DNA from: Archaeoglobi archaeon JdFR-42
GTDB lineage: Archaea; Halobacteriota; Archaeoglobi; Archaeoglobales; JdFR-42
Assembly (NCBI GenBank): GCA_002010305.1
Contig: MTND01000018.1
Location: 1-64,000, forward strand
Direction: 5' to 3'
DNA length: 64,000 nucleotides
Shown here: positions 42,274 to 52,888 of the stretch, piece after piece
How positions within the stretch are numbered: position 1 is the first letter of the stretch
Layout: the number at the start of each line of letters is the position of its first letter
Made by a program: the position numbers and the translations under genes
Notes under the pieces: generated by a model
The model's database searches: none
What the model was told of the DNA's origin: nothing
The model's input: only the letters and a program-made list of their open reading frames with translations

Positions 42274-42531
42274 TCATTGATTCGATCCTTTAATGGGTTT
42301 TCCATCCTGATACATCTCAATAGCAAAAGATCTGCACATCTTAACACATGTCCCACATAATCGACATTTTTGCTCTTTTATAGAAACATGAAATTCGCCA
42401 TAAAATCGCTCAACCGCAACAATACTCTCCGGACACGTCCTCTCACAGCTTCTGCAACCATCACATCTGTCTGGTATGAAAGCAAGCTGTATTATCTTTT
42501 CTTTCCTGTATCCTTCTTTCAGCACGATCAT
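42274..42531 (-). CDS. 4Fe-4S dicluster ferredoxin-like protein
   Basis: CDGCRSCERTCP and CRLCGTCVKMC. Confidence 0.87.
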   Translation of the reverse strand: MIVLKEGYRKEKIIQLAFIPDRCDGCRSCERTCPESIVAVERFYGEFHVSIKEQKCRLCGTCVKMCRSFAIEMYQDGKPIKGSNQ

Positions 42532-42702
42532 ACTTGGGACATATCAATCCTCATCACCCCATTACCGCCCTTGCTATATTTAATTTTTTTCATTGTTGTA
42601 AATCTATGATTTGCAATTAGTCAACAGATGCTGACAATATCAATCTGAACCAATCAGTGCCTTCCAGAAAAGTTAATACTAATTAGTGAATGAAAATAGG
42701 GT

Positions 42703-43323
42703 ATGACTAAGGTTATACTGATTGGTGGGGCTTCAGGAGTTGGGACATCCACTGTCGCAAATGAACTCAGTAAAAGGCATGGTATTACTCATGTCATCGA
42801 GACGGACTATCTCAGAGAAGTTCTAAGAACTATAATCTCCCGGAAACACTCCCCTATTCTACACAAAAGCTCTTACAATGCCTTTGAGATTCTGAGGGAT
42901 TACGGATTTTACATAGAGGGTTTCGATCTCACTGATCTTGTCACTCTGGGATATCTGTGGCATATTTCACCCATTATATCCACTGTCACCAGCATTATAA
43001 AAAGAGCTTATCAAGATAGAGAGAACCTGATCATAGAGGGGGTACATCTGTGTCCCGGATCTCTGAACCTCTCTAAGTTAAAAGACAAAATCGATATTGT
43101 ATTCTTCATTCTCGATGTGGATAAAGATACACATTATCAGCGTTTTTTGTTGAGATCCAAGCACAAGGAGAGAGATACTGAGAGGCATCTGAGATATTTT
43201 GAGCATATCCGAATAACCCAAGAGTTCCTTATAGAGAGAGCTAAACGACACAACATCCCGGTGATACCCAATTATGATATAGAGTACGTTATGGCAGATG
43301 TAGAAAAACTTGTTTCACGTTAG
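42703..43323 (+). CDS. P-loop kinase related to 2-phosphoglycerate kinase
   Basis: Walker A GGASGVGTSTVANELSKR, ETDYLREVLR, IEGVHLCPG. Confidence 0.75.
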   Translation: MTKVILIGGASGVGTSTVANELSKRHGITHVIETDYLREVLRTIISRKHSPILHKSSYNAFEILRDYGFYIEGFDLTDLVTLGYLWHISPIISTVTSIIKRAYQDRENLIIEGVHLCPGSLNLSKLKDKIDIVFFILDVDKDTHYQRFLLRSKHKERDTERHLRYFEHIRITQEFLIERAKRHNIPVIPNYDIEYVMADVEKLVSR

Positions 43324-43383
43324 TTATCTTAACATGATCGAAACCTTTATATTCTATTTCCCCTTTTTTAGGTTGTCCTAAAA

Positions 43384-45318
43384 GTGATAAAAATGGAGTG
43401 TCATTCGGCTGATATCAAGTCAATATCCACCAACAAAACCATACTGCTGGTAGGTAATCCGAATGTTGGGAAGAGCGTTATTTTTAGCCTTCTTACTGGA
43501 AAATACGCAACAGTGAGTAATTATCCTGGTACAACAGTAGAAATATCTCATGGAATCGGAGAAATTGATGGAGAAGATATGACGATAATCGATACACCGG
43601 GCACCAACAGCCTTTTACCTACATCTGAAGACGAACGTATCACCCGGGATCTCCTTCTCAATCAGGGAGATGTGATCGTTCAAGTAGGGGATGCAAAAAA
43701 CCTGAAAAGAACGTTGATGCTCACACTTCAGCTCGTCGAGCTTGGAAAACCTATGGTCCTTGTACTGAATATTTTTGATGAAGCAGAAAAAATTGGAATG
43801 AAGATAGACATAGAGAAACTTTCCACCATACTTGGAATAAAAGTTATCAGAACCGTAGCTATAAAAAAAGTAGGAATAGAAGAACTGATAACTGCTATAA
43901 GTAGAGCAAAGAAACCAGAAATACGGCTCCGATTCACTAAAGAAGTTGAGAGATATCTGTCCGAGGCAACCCGATATGTCGACCGTTTTTGTGCCCTTTC
44001 ATTCCTGCGCGGAGATGAGACCATACTTGACTACATTACACAGAAGTATGGAGAAGGAGTAGCTAAACTCATAAAAGAGAAGTTAAAACTTGATCCTCTA
44101 ATCTCTCAATATATTCAGCGTGAAATTGCAGAAAAAGCCAGAAAAATCACCAGTTTAGTTGTAAAAAGATCATTGAAGTCAATCACATATATGGAATTAT
44201 TTAGCCGAATGACCATTCGGATCTCTACAGGCATACCAATATTACTACTCGTTTTGTACCTCACCTATCTGTTCGTGGGCAAATTTGGAGCGGGAGTTTT
44301 AGTTGATTTCATAGAGAATGTCATTTTCAACGAATATCTCAACCCTTTCCTGAAAGATCTCATTATCACCTACCTGCCTATTCCTCTTTTACAGGAACTG
44401 TTTGTGGGAGAATTTGGAATTATCACTCTAGCTCTTACATATGCCATTGCGATTATATTTCCAATAGTTACAACATTTTTCATTGCATTCAGTATAATGG
44501 AAGACTCTGGATATCTACCCAGGCTTGCAATGCTTCTTGATAGAGTTTTTAAAAAAGTAGGTTTAAGCGGTAAAGCTGTTCTACCTATGGTTCTGGGGCT
44601 CGGGTGTGACACAATGGCGACCATAACTACCAGAACTCTCGAGACCAAACGAGAAAGGATTATAGCTACAACTCTCCTTGCTCTTGGTGTGCCATGTTCT
44701 GCACAATTGGGAGTGCTCCTCGCTATTCTCGTTCCTATTGGCCCAAAAGCTCTATTCAGTGTATTCGGATTTGTATTCTTGCAGATGGTAATCGTTGGAG
44801 TCCTCGCCTCGAAAATCCTTCCAGGAGATAGACCGGATTTTATTTTAGAGCTTCCACCATTACGGATTCCAAGGCTCAAGAATATATTGTACAAGGTGTA
44901 TTTCAGACTCAAATGGTACATCATCGAAGTGATTCCTCTATTCATTCTTGGAACACTTATTCTATTCACTCTTGATAAAACAGGCCTTTTACTAAAATTA
45001 CAGAATGTCTCCAGACCTCTAGTAGAGGGTTTGCTGTTCCTTCCACCTGAAACCACAAACATTTTTATTATGGGTTTTTTGAGAAGGGACTATGGTGCAG
45101 CAGGACTGTACTCAATGGCATCTGAGGGTCTCCTCACCATCAATCAGATTATCGTAGGTGCTGTCGTAATCACATTGTTTGTTCCATGTATTGCCAATTT
45201 ACTTGTGATAATTAAAGAAAGGGGAGGTAAAACTGCAGCAGCCATAGTTTTATTTGTGTTTACCTACGCATTTCTTGCGGGTGGAGTGCTGACTAGGCTG
45301 CTCACCTTAATCCCATAA
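43384..45318 (+). CDS. feoB: Ferrous iron transporter FeoB
   Basis: GTG start; GTPase G1 GNPNVGKSVIF, DTPGT, C-terminal membrane domain with GLGCDTMATITTRTLETKRER. Confidence 0.95.
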   Translation: MIKMECHSADIKSISTNKTILLVGNPNVGKSVIFSLLTGKYATVSNYPGTTVEISHGIGEIDGEDMTIIDTPGTNSLLPTSEDERITRDLLLNQGDVIVQVGDAKNLKRTLMLTLQLVELGKPMVLVLNIFDEAEKIGMKIDIEKLSTILGIKVIRTVAIKKVGIEELITAISRAKKPEIRLRFTKEVERYLSEATRYVDRFCALSFLRGDETILDYITQKYGEGVAKLIKEKLKLDPLISQYIQREIAEKARKITSLVVKRSLKSITYMELFSRMTIRISTGIPILLLVLYLTYLFVGKFGAGVLVDFIENVIFNEYLNPFLKDLIITYLPIPLLQELFVGEFGIITLALTYAIAIIFPIVTTFFIAFSIMEDSGYLPRLAMLLDRVFKKVGLSGKAVLPMVLGLGCDTMATITTRTLETKRERIIATTLLALGVPCSAQLGVLLAILVPIGPKALFSVFGFVFLQMVIVGVLASKILPGDRPDFILELPPLRIPRLKNILYKVYFRLKWYIIEVIPLFILGTLILFTLDKTGLLLKLQNVSRPLVEGLLFLPPETTNIFIMGFLRRDYGAAGLYSMASEGLLTINQIIVGAVVITLFVPCIANLLVIIKERGGKTAAAIVLFVFTYAFLAGGVLTRLLTLIP

Positions 45319-45327
45319 AGGGGGAAT

Positions 45328-45960
45328 GTGACTATGGAAGAGAAAATTGAGGAAATCTTAGAAAAAATCTGGATGCTTATGGAAGACGAGAGAGACATAA
45401 GAGATGAGCTAACAGAACAGGATATTCAGGAACTCGTTGAATCTGGACTTCTGGAAGAGAAGAATGGAACAATTACTCTAACCACTTCAGGGTATGAAGA
45501 GGCCAGACGTATGGTCCGAAATCACAGACTTGCAGAGAGGCTCTTTCATGACGTTCTCGAAATAAAAGGTGAGAGTCTTCACGGACATGCATGCATTATG
45601 GAACATGCTATAGCCAAGGAAGTGGAGGAGGCCATATGCACGCTTCTGGGGCATCCAAGATTATGTCCCCATGGAAGGGCAATCCCTCCTGGAGATTGTT
45701 GCAAATTACATCGAAAGGTCATCGAAAGAATTGTTCTTACTCTGAAAGAAATGGAAAATGGGGAGAGGGGGAGAGTTTCCTACATCCTGACCAAGAAGTT
45801 TCCACGGATGCATAAATTAATGTCTCTTGGGTTGGTCCCTGGTGCAGAAATAGAGTTGATCCAGAAAAAACCCACATTCGTAATAAAACTCGAAGAGACA
45901 CAGATTGCTATTGATGATGAGGTCGCTGGAAACATATATGTAAGGAGGGTCCCCGAATAG
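45328..45960 (+). CDS. DtxR/MntR-type metal-dependent regulator fused to FeoA domain
   Basis: LTTSGYEEARRMVRNHRLAERLFHDVL, CIMEHAIAKEVEEAICTLLGHPRLCPHG, FeoA/SH3-like C-terminus (LMSLGLVPGAEIELIQKKPTFVIKLEETQIAIDDEVAGNIYVR). Confidence 0.9.
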   Translation: MTMEEKIEEILEKIWMLMEDERDIRDELTEQDIQELVESGLLEEKNGTITLTTSGYEEARRMVRNHRLAERLFHDVLEIKGESLHGHACIMEHAIAKEVEEAICTLLGHPRLCPHGRAIPPGDCCKLHRKVIERIVLTLKEMENGERGRVSYILTKKFPRMHKLMSLGLVPGAEIELIQKKPTFVIKLEETQIAIDDEVAGNIYVRRVPE

Positions 45961-46000
45961 CCGGTAACATTAATATATTTCCACTCCTTTTTTCCACTGG

Positions 46001-47026
46001 ATGATCGGAACACTTGAAGGAGATACTATCTCTATCCCTGGAGGAGATTCCCTATTTAACAGAGGCTATGGTACAAAAGAAGGTAATCGACTGATTCTGG
46101 ACTTATTTGAAGGTGTGTACCTGCTCAAGAAAAAAAGAATTAAGGTGAATGTTCATGGCAATACCATACAGAATACCGAACATCTGTTCAAGATTGCATC
46201 AGATCTCATCCCTGATTTTGAAATTCGTTATTTCGTATATGAAGATATCCGGGATAGAGGGATCAAAATCAAACCAGAGAAACATAACTTTCTTGTCTAT
46301 CCCAGAGGGGCGAAAAAAAAGTTCTTAAAACCTGAATTCCATGTCTATGCAGTATCAGAGCGTTTTAGGATGAAATACTCTGAAATTGAAAATATGATGG
46401 ATAGAGCTATAAACGATGGTCTTACCCTTATCATAGCAGTAGTGGATCAGGAAGGAGAGATCACTTACTACCAGATATCTCCCGAAATAGTGTCTGGAAA
46501 AATGGGTGAGATTTCTCAAAAGCCAGTAGATGGTATTCTCAGTGGAGATAGAGTTCTTGTATTTGGAGATAAAGGTCGCTGGCTCTTTGATAAATTCTTT
46601 TTTGGAAGTGACAAAGGGGAAGTCATCCAGATCTCATTAATGGAAGCCCTTTACTTAATGGAAAAAAAGGTTCTTAATCTGAATGTAAATGTATCCCCTG
46701 AAAACTTCAGAAAATTTGCAGAACATATTGAACAGGATTTCAGTGCGAAATATAAAGTGTATTGTATGTGCCGAGACTCTGGGATGGTCATAAAAACTGG
46801 ATTCAAATTCGGAAGTGATTTTAGAGCCTATGAAAAGATTGATAAAGTAGAGCAGTTACCTCATTCAAAATATCTTATTAACGTAGTATCACCCTCAGAT
46901 GAGGTATATTTCCCTGAAATGGCCTGCTCTGTTAGACTTGCCCATAACGTCAGAAAGTTAATGTTGTATGCTCTGGTAGAAGGGTCTCATATCAGGTTTA
47001 TCAATATATCGAGGGTCAGGATATGA
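46001..47026 (+). CDS. endA: tRNA-intron endonuclease EndA (duplicated-domain form)
   Basis: 341 aa with two related halves (EGDTISIP...LFEGVYLLKKKRI / SGDRVLVF...LMEALYLMEKKVL); YFVYEDIRDRGIKIK and LIIAVVDQEGEITYY. Confidence 0.9.
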   Translation: MIGTLEGDTISIPGGDSLFNRGYGTKEGNRLILDLFEGVYLLKKKRIKVNVHGNTIQNTEHLFKIASDLIPDFEIRYFVYEDIRDRGIKIKPEKHNFLVYPRGAKKKFLKPEFHVYAVSERFRMKYSEIENMMDRAINDGLTLIIAVVDQEGEITYYQISPEIVSGKMGEISQKPVDGILSGDRVLVFGDKGRWLFDKFFFGSDKGEVIQISLMEALYLMEKKVLNLNVNVSPENFRKFAEHIEQDFSAKYKVYCMCRDSGMVIKTGFKFGSDFRAYEKIDKVEQLPHSKYLINVVSPSDEVYFPEMACSVRLAHNVRKLMLYALVEGSHIRFINISRVRI

Positions 47027-48333
47027 AAGATAAAAAAGAAATTGAAGAAAAAATATTCTTGGATCCATGGGGATCAGTGTTAATAGAGGACTACACTAAG
47101 TTGCTTGCAGAATTTGGGATTGAACCATTTACCAATGTTCTTGATTTCGTACCTAATCCCCACAGGTTTATGAGACGTAACATCATCTTCGGTCACAGAG
47201 ATTATCAGAGAATTGCCCAAGCGATACGAGAACAGATGCCTTTTGCGGTAATGAGTGGATTCATGCCCAGTGGAAAGGCTCATTTTGGAAATAAGATGGT
47301 AATGGAAGAGATCATATGGCATCAAAAATCAGGGGGAGACGCATACGTGGGCATTGCTGATATGGAAGCCCATTCTGTACGGGGTATAAGCTGGAATACT
47401 TGCAAACAGCTAGGAATCGAAGAATATGTTCTTAACATCATTGCTCTTGGTCTGGAAGAGGGTGCTATCATATATTTCCAGTCAAGATCTCGAGATGTCC
47501 GCGATCTCGCTTTTGAACTTGGAATCGAAGCCAATTTTTCTGAGTTGAAAGGCATATACGGCTTTTCTGGAGAGACCACCATATCCCATATGGTGAGCGT
47601 AATTGTTCAATGTGCAGACATACTCATGCCTCAATTAGGTAAATATGATGGGCCAAAACCTGTGGTTGTTCCTGTAGGTCCTGACCAAGATCCCCATTTA
47701 AGGCTCACACGGGACCTTGCTACAAGAACCAGACTTTTTTCTATTGAAAGAAAAGATTCGTACATAAGGGTACGTAGCAGAAGAAATCCAGAATTGCTGA
47801 AACCACTCGCCTCAATTTTTGAAACAGCAAAAGTGAAGATCTACGAAGGACATATAGACGTGTACGGCATAGAGCCTGAAAAAGCTGACGTAGAAATAAG
47901 AAAATTCGAGCTCAAACATGGTGGAACAGGGTTTATACTCCCTTCTTCCACATATCATCGATTCATGAGTGGCCTTACCGGTGGAAAAATGTCGAGTAGC
48001 AATCCAGAAAGCTATATAGCCATGAACGAAAAACCGGATGAAGGCTATAAGAAGATCATGAGAGCTAAAACTGGAGGTAGGGTTACAGTTGAAGAACAAC
48101 GAAAACTGGGGGGGGTGCCCGAATCATGCAGTGTCTACGAGATGCTTCTATTCCATCTGGTTGAAGACGATAAAGAACTGGCCGAGATTTATTCCGAATG
48201 TAGAGGTGGTAGAAGAATTTGTGGAACCTGTAAGAAAGAGACAGCAGAACGTCTGAGCATATTCCTGAAAAATCTCGCAGAGGGGAGAGAGGAGGCAAGG
48301 GAAAGGTTAAAAGAATACCACATAATTATGTGA
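47023..48333 (+). CDS. trpS: Tryptophanyl-tRNA synthetase
   Basis: AVMSGFMPSGKAHFGNKMV (HIGH-like), GPDQDPHLRLTRDLA, GGKMSSSNPES (KMSKS-like); 4-bp overlap with endA. Confidence 0.95.
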   Translation: MKDKKEIEEKIFLDPWGSVLIEDYTKLLAEFGIEPFTNVLDFVPNPHRFMRRNIIFGHRDYQRIAQAIREQMPFAVMSGFMPSGKAHFGNKMVMEEIIWHQKSGGDAYVGIADMEAHSVRGISWNTCKQLGIEEYVLNIIALGLEEGAIIYFQSRSRDVRDLAFELGIEANFSELKGIYGFSGETTISHMVSVIVQCADILMPQLGKYDGPKPVVVPVGPDQDPHLRLTRDLATRTRLFSIERKDSYIRVRSRRNPELLKPLASIFETAKVKIYEGHIDVYGIEPEKADVEIRKFELKHGGTGFILPSSTYHRFMSGLTGGKMSSSNPESYIAMNEKPDEGYKKIMRAKTGGRVTVEEQRKLGGVPESCSVYEMLLFHLVEDDKELAEIYSECRGGRRICGTCKKETAERLSIFLKNLAEGREEARERLKEYHIIM

Positions 48334-48389
48334 TGAAAATGGTAAAACAGGATTCTACTGCCTTAATGATGCTATAAAGGTGAAAAATC

Positions 48390-49835
48390 ATGTTATCAAA
48401 ACTTGAACTCAAAATCCTGAAAAGTCTAGAAAAAGACAAAGAGTACACTCCAGTAGAGGCAGAAGCTCAAAGTGGATTACCAAAGGATGCTATCGTGAAG
48501 GGAGTATATCTCCTCCATGACAGGGGATTCGCTGAAATCAGAGAAGAAAAGAGGGAAAAATATGAGGTGACTGAAGAGGGAAAGATGTATCTCGCAAAGG
48601 GATTTCCAGAAGAACTGGTTTTTGATTATCTACTCAACTACGGAGAGAGTGCAATCCAGGAGTTGAAGAAAAAATTCCCCAAAAAGACCCTTGAGATCGG
48701 ATTGGGTTGGCTTCGCAGAAAAGGTGTTATTGAGATAACAGATGGAATCGTCAGACCCGTTCATGAGTTAGAGATGCCAGAGAAAGAAGTCCTTCTAAAA
48801 ATATCCAGAAACGAGGGTGATTTAACTCCAGAAGAAAGAGAGATCGCCATAACTCTGGTAAAAAGAGGGTTGGTTAGGGATGAAGAAGAGAGTCGTCTAT
48901 ATTTTACCTTACGGAAAACTTTAGAAGAGGACGTAGAAAACCTGATCGATGAGCTTACTCCAGCCATTTTACTTACAGGAAAATGGAAAGATAAAGAGTT
49001 CTTGAAATATGATGTGACCGTACCAGCGAAGGACATTTTTGGAGGTAAGATTCATCCATATCAGCGTATCATCAAAGATGTTAGGAAAATCTTTCTGGAG
49101 ATGGGATTTACCGAAATAAAGGGAGAATTCATACAAACTTCTTTCTGGAATTTTGATGCTCTATTTCAACCTCAGGATCATCCAGCGAGAGACATGCAAG
49201 ATACTTTCTATCTCAAAAGGAGGGTTGAAGACATTCCACAGGATCTTATCGAAAAAATACAAGCAGTTCATGAAACTGGAGGTGAAACCGGTTCTACTGG
49301 CTGGGGTGGGAAATGGGACCCTGAAAAGGCAAGACAACTAGTATTGCGAACTCATACTACCGCCTTAACCATCCATTATCTCGCCCTGCATCCGGAACCT
49401 CCAGTTAAAGCTTTCTGCATTGATAGAGTTTACAGGCGTGAGGCTATCGATGCAACTCATCTACCTGAATTCGATCAGCTAGAAGGAGTTGTTATGGACA
49501 GAAACGTTGGATTTGTTCATTTGCTTGGATGCCTCAGAGAGTTTTATATCAGGATGGGATTTGAAGACGTGAGATTCAGACCGGGGTTCTTTCCCTACAC
49601 AGAACCTTCTGTTGAATCTGAAGTGTATATTCCTGATATGGGCTGGATTGAGCTTGGAGGAGCAGGAGTTTTCAGAAAAGAGGTCACTGAACCTCTGGGA
49701 ATAAAACACAAGGTGCTGGCATGGGGTCTAGGTATAGGCAGGCTTGCCATGCTCAAGTTAGGCCTGAAAGATTTGAGAAAGTTGTATCAGGTTGACGTAA
49801 GCTGGTTGAGGAGAGTGCCGGTATGCCAGTGGTAA
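48390..49835 (+). CDS. pheS: Phenylalanyl-tRNA synthetase alpha subunit
   Basis: N-terminal winged-helix repeats; FNFDALFQPQDHPARDMQDTF, RFRPGFFPYTEPSVE, ELGGAGVFRKEV. Confidence 0.96.
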   Translation: MLSKLELKILKSLEKDKEYTPVEAEAQSGLPKDAIVKGVYLLHDRGFAEIREEKREKYEVTEEGKMYLAKGFPEELVFDYLLNYGESAIQELKKKFPKKTLEIGLGWLRRKGVIEITDGIVRPVHELEMPEKEVLLKISRNEGDLTPEEREIAITLVKRGLVRDEEESRLYFTLRKTLEEDVENLIDELTPAILLTGKWKDKEFLKYDVTVPAKDIFGGKIHPYQRIIKDVRKIFLEMGFTEIKGEFIQTSFWNFDALFQPQDHPARDMQDTFYLKRRVEDIPQDLIEKIQAVHETGGETGSTGWGGKWDPEKARQLVLRTHTTALTIHYLALHPEPPVKAFCIDRVYRREAIDATHLPEFDQLEGVVMDRNVGFVHLLGCLREFYIRMGFEDVRFRPGFFPYTEPSVESEVYIPDMGWIELGGAGVFRKEVTEPLGIKHKVLAWGLGIGRLAMLKLGLKDLRKLYQVDVSWLRRVPVCQW

Positions 49836-51469
49836 GATTATACACTGACGAACTGGAAAAGATGGTTGGTAAGGACATAGATGAGATTATAGAGGTCCTT
49901 CCAATGCTCGGGAGTGATATAGAGAGAATAGAAAAAGACCATATTGACGTGGAATTTTTCCCTAACAGACCAGACCTCTACAGTGTTGAGGGTGTTGCAA
50001 GGGCTTTGCGAGGTATTTTTGAGCTGGAAACAGGACTTAAAGAGTATGAAGTTAAAGATAGCTCGGAAAAACTGACTATTGATCCATCAGTCAAAAAAGT
50101 CAGACCCAATATCGTGGGGGCTATTGTCAGAGAAATAAGACTTACCGATGAAGTAATTCGGTCTCTAGTGGAATTACAGGAAGATTTGCACTGGACCATA
50201 GGCCGTAACAGGAGGAAAGTTGCAATAGGGATTCATGATCTCTCTGTAATTGAATTCCCCCTCAAATATACCACAGTAGATGAGAACTTTGAATTTGTAC
50301 CTTTAGACTACTCATACGAAATGTCCATCAAAGAAATCCTCGAATATCATAAAAAGGGAATTGAATTCGGATTCATTCTGGAAGGTTCAGACAAATATCC
50401 TATAATTATCGATGCTAACGAGGGAGTTCTTTCCATGCCCCCCATTATAAATTGCGAGAGAACGCGGCTGACAGAAGATACCTCTGATTTATTCATTGAC
50501 GTTACCGGACTGGATGATTCTGTAGAAAAAGCCTTGAACATACTTGTCTCAATGTTAGCTGACAGAGGGGGTAAACTAGAATCCATAGTCATAGTGGATG
50601 GAGAGAAGACTTTTAGAACACCAGACTTATCTCCAAGAGATCTTGAGGTTGAATTCGACGAAATATCATCCCTCCTTGGAACTGAACTGGCCAGGGAAGA
50701 TATCATTTCCAGTCTGGAGAAAATGAGATATGGCGTAACCCCCGGCAATGCTCTAAAAGTTAAGGTTCCAGCATATAGAGCCGACATAATGCATCCATGG
50801 GATATTATTGAGGATATTGCAATAGGATATGGATACGACCGTCTGAAGCCAATTTACCCAGATGTCTCAACTATAGGGGCCACTCATCCATGGGAGGATC
50901 TAAAAGAATTAGTTAGAGAGATTATGACTGGATTGGGTTTTCTTGAAATTCTTACCTTTACTCTTACCAGCCCTGAAGTACAGTATGTCAAAATGAGACG
51001 ATCCGAGAAAGATTACACAGATGTTATGCATCCCATTTCCGAAGACTACACAATACTGAGAACCGATCTCCTTCCAAATTTGCTTGAAACCCTCTCCATC
51101 AACAAACATAATCCCTTACCTCAGAAACTTTTTGAGGTTGGAGAAGTGGTGATTTCAGACCACAACCACCTCAGACTGGCAGGAGTGATTACACATTCAA
51201 ATGCGAACTTTGCGGAGATTCGTTCAGTGATTCAAAGACTAATGGCTGAAATCAATGTAGGATATGAGATTGAAGAAGGACATGATAGTGCGTTTATCTC
51301 TGGGAGATGTGGAGCAATCTCGATATCTGATAGACCTTTAGGGATATTCGGAGAGATTCATCCCATGGTCCTAGAAAATTTTGAACTGGTAAATCCAGTG
51401 GTAGGATTTGAGATCGATCTGGAAACTGTGCTTGATATCACTGGTACCAATGGAGATCTTCTTTTCTAA
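49823..51469 (+). CDS. pheT: Phenylalanyl-tRNA synthetase beta subunit
   Basis: Archaeal-size PheT (548 aa); DVEFFPNRPDLYSVEGVARALRG; overlaps pheS by 13 bp. Confidence 0.95.
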   Translation: MPVVRLYTDELEKMVGKDIDEIIEVLPMLGSDIERIEKDHIDVEFFPNRPDLYSVEGVARALRGIFELETGLKEYEVKDSSEKLTIDPSVKKVRPNIVGAIVREIRLTDEVIRSLVELQEDLHWTIGRNRRKVAIGIHDLSVIEFPLKYTTVDENFEFVPLDYSYEMSIKEILEYHKKGIEFGFILEGSDKYPIIIDANEGVLSMPPIINCERTRLTEDTSDLFIDVTGLDDSVEKALNILVSMLADRGGKLESIVIVDGEKTFRTPDLSPRDLEVEFDEISSLLGTELAREDIISSLEKMRYGVTPGNALKVKVPAYRADIMHPWDIIEDIAIGYGYDRLKPIYPDVSTIGATHPWEDLKELVREIMTGLGFLEILTFTLTSPEVQYVKMRRSEKDYTDVMHPISEDYTILRTDLLPNLLETLSINKHNPLPQKLFEVGEVVISDHNHLRLAGVITHSNANFAEIRSVIQRLMAEINVGYEIEEGHDSAFISGRCGAISISDRPLGIFGEIHPMVLENFELVNPVVGFEIDLETVLDITGTNGDLLF

Positions 51470-51627
51470 TATTTTCATTTCTATTTTTCCTGTATATCAA
51501 AAAAATACCTCCAAGATCTCCCACCATAATCTGACATAAGATTTCCATGGAGATTTGCTGCTGGAATTTGCCAGGAGTTTGTCGTAATATGATGATTTGC
51601 TTAAAGAGCAGGCAGATCTAAAATTTA

Positions 51628-52332
51628 TCACCACTTTTCCAGAGAAGTTTGTATATCAGAATTAGCTTCAGACTTTTCTACATCCCACCCTACAAGTTCA
51701 TCCCCGCTGAACCATCCGTAAACCCCATGTTCTAGGAGCACTATACGCCCTTTATTGCCTACCAGAGTACCTCCAATAATACGTCCCTTCTTCAACCTGA
51801 TTTTCAATGGTTTTTGATCCAATCGTGGGAGAAAATATTCAAAATAGTACACTCTCTCTGGCTGATATTTCCTTACAAAGTCAGCAAACTCAGAAAAATC
51901 TGGGAAATAAAATGCTCCCTCAGCGATTTCTTCAGCTCTTACCATATCTCGGATGGCCAGCTTATTTGATATTTCCTGCTCATACTTCCGAGCCAAGAGC
52001 CCATCACTAAATTCATTCACAATAAAACCTGCATCTGCACCCTGTTCTAGCAATCTGATAGGTAATCGTTCTTTCTTCGTTACTCCAACCTTAAGGATTT
52101 GTCTTGAATATGCAGCTATATACACCACGTGTTCACCATAACAATCCATATCATCTTTAAGACAGATCCCTTTGCATGCAGAACAGGGATCAAAGGGTTT
52201 ACTGGTAAATTTTCGTTCATTCAGCTTCAACGGCAATAATTTCGCGAGAGGGTATTCTTCCCCATCAGAGGATACCACAGTTCTTTTGAGAGGGTTGAAA
52301 TCAACAATCAACACAAATGAATCTCTGGACAA
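51628..52332 (-). CDS. DUF2797 family protein
   Basis: PFDPCSACKGICLKDDMDCYGEHVVYIAAYSRQILKVGVTKKERLPIRLLEQGADAGF typical of DUF2797. Confidence 0.78.
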   Translation of the reverse strand: MSRDSFVLIVDFNPLKRTVVSSDGEEYPLAKLLPLKLNERKFTSKPFDPCSACKGICLKDDMDCYGEHVVYIAAYSRQILKVGVTKKERLPIRLLEQGADAGFIVNEFSDGLLARKYEQEISNKLAIRDMVRAEEIAEGAFYFPDFSEFADFVRKYQPERVYYFEYFLPRLDQKPLKIRLKKGRIIGGTLVGNKGRIVLLEHGVYGWFSGDELVGWDVEKSEANSDIQTSLEKW

Positions 52333-52364
52333 AAGATATATAATTCTTTACCAGACTCTTTCAT

Positions 52365-52580
52365 ATGCTTCGACCTGGGGCTCTGATTGGAATCGCAGTT
52401 ATTCTGATGGGTCTCAGTCTCATCGTGTTAGATAACATAGCCGAGAATGTGGAGTACGGTGGTGTAGTGTTGATAGGGCCCATTCCCATTGTGTTTGGAA
52501 GTTCTTCCGAGATGGCTGGGATTACCATCCTCATAGCTGCTATTTTCTTTGCCATTATGTTTTTGATGTGGAGGTGGTAG
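52365..52580 (+). CDS. DUF131/TIGR00304-like small membrane protein
   Basis: 71 aa, [18 protein letters not shown] plus two TM. Confidence 0.8.
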   Translation: MLRPGALIGIAVILMGLSLIVLDNIAENVEYGGVVLIGPIPIVFGSSSEMAGITILIAAIFFAIMFLMWRW

Positions 52581-52888
52581 GGATGGGCTTTCTAACATAC
52601 CTCGGCATATTATTTCTGGGCATTGGGTTTCTCATGTTGATACGAACCTTTCTAAAAGAGAAGGAAATACCCAAAATCCCTGAGAGAGATCTTCAGGAGG
52701 TTTATTCTCCTAGTGAAGATGCAGAGATGTTACAGGATACATCTCATCAGAAAAAAATTGAAGGTGGAGGGGTGATTCTTATTGGACCTATCCCTATAGT
52801 ATTCGGAAATTCTAAATATGCAGTTATAGCATTATTACTGACCATAATTCTCATGATTCTTGCATTAACATTTATGGTGAGAGTATGA
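52568..52888 (+). CDS. DUF131/TIGR00304-like small membrane protein (paralogue)
   Basis: 106 aa, [18 protein letters not shown]; overlaps upstream paralogue by 13 bp. Confidence 0.82.
   Translation: MEVVGMGFLTYLGILFLGIGFLMLIRTFLKEKEIPKIPERDLQEVYSPSEDAEMLQDTSHQKKIEGGGVILIGPIPIVFGNSKYAVIALLLTIILMILALTFMVRV

Noticed and set aside
44370-45062. 230-aa minus-strand ORF inside feoB
   Set aside because: Shadow ORF antisense to a strongly supported FeoB membrane domain; no recognisable domain.
50347-50787. 146-aa minus-strand ORF inside pheT
   Set aside because: Antisense shadow of PheT.
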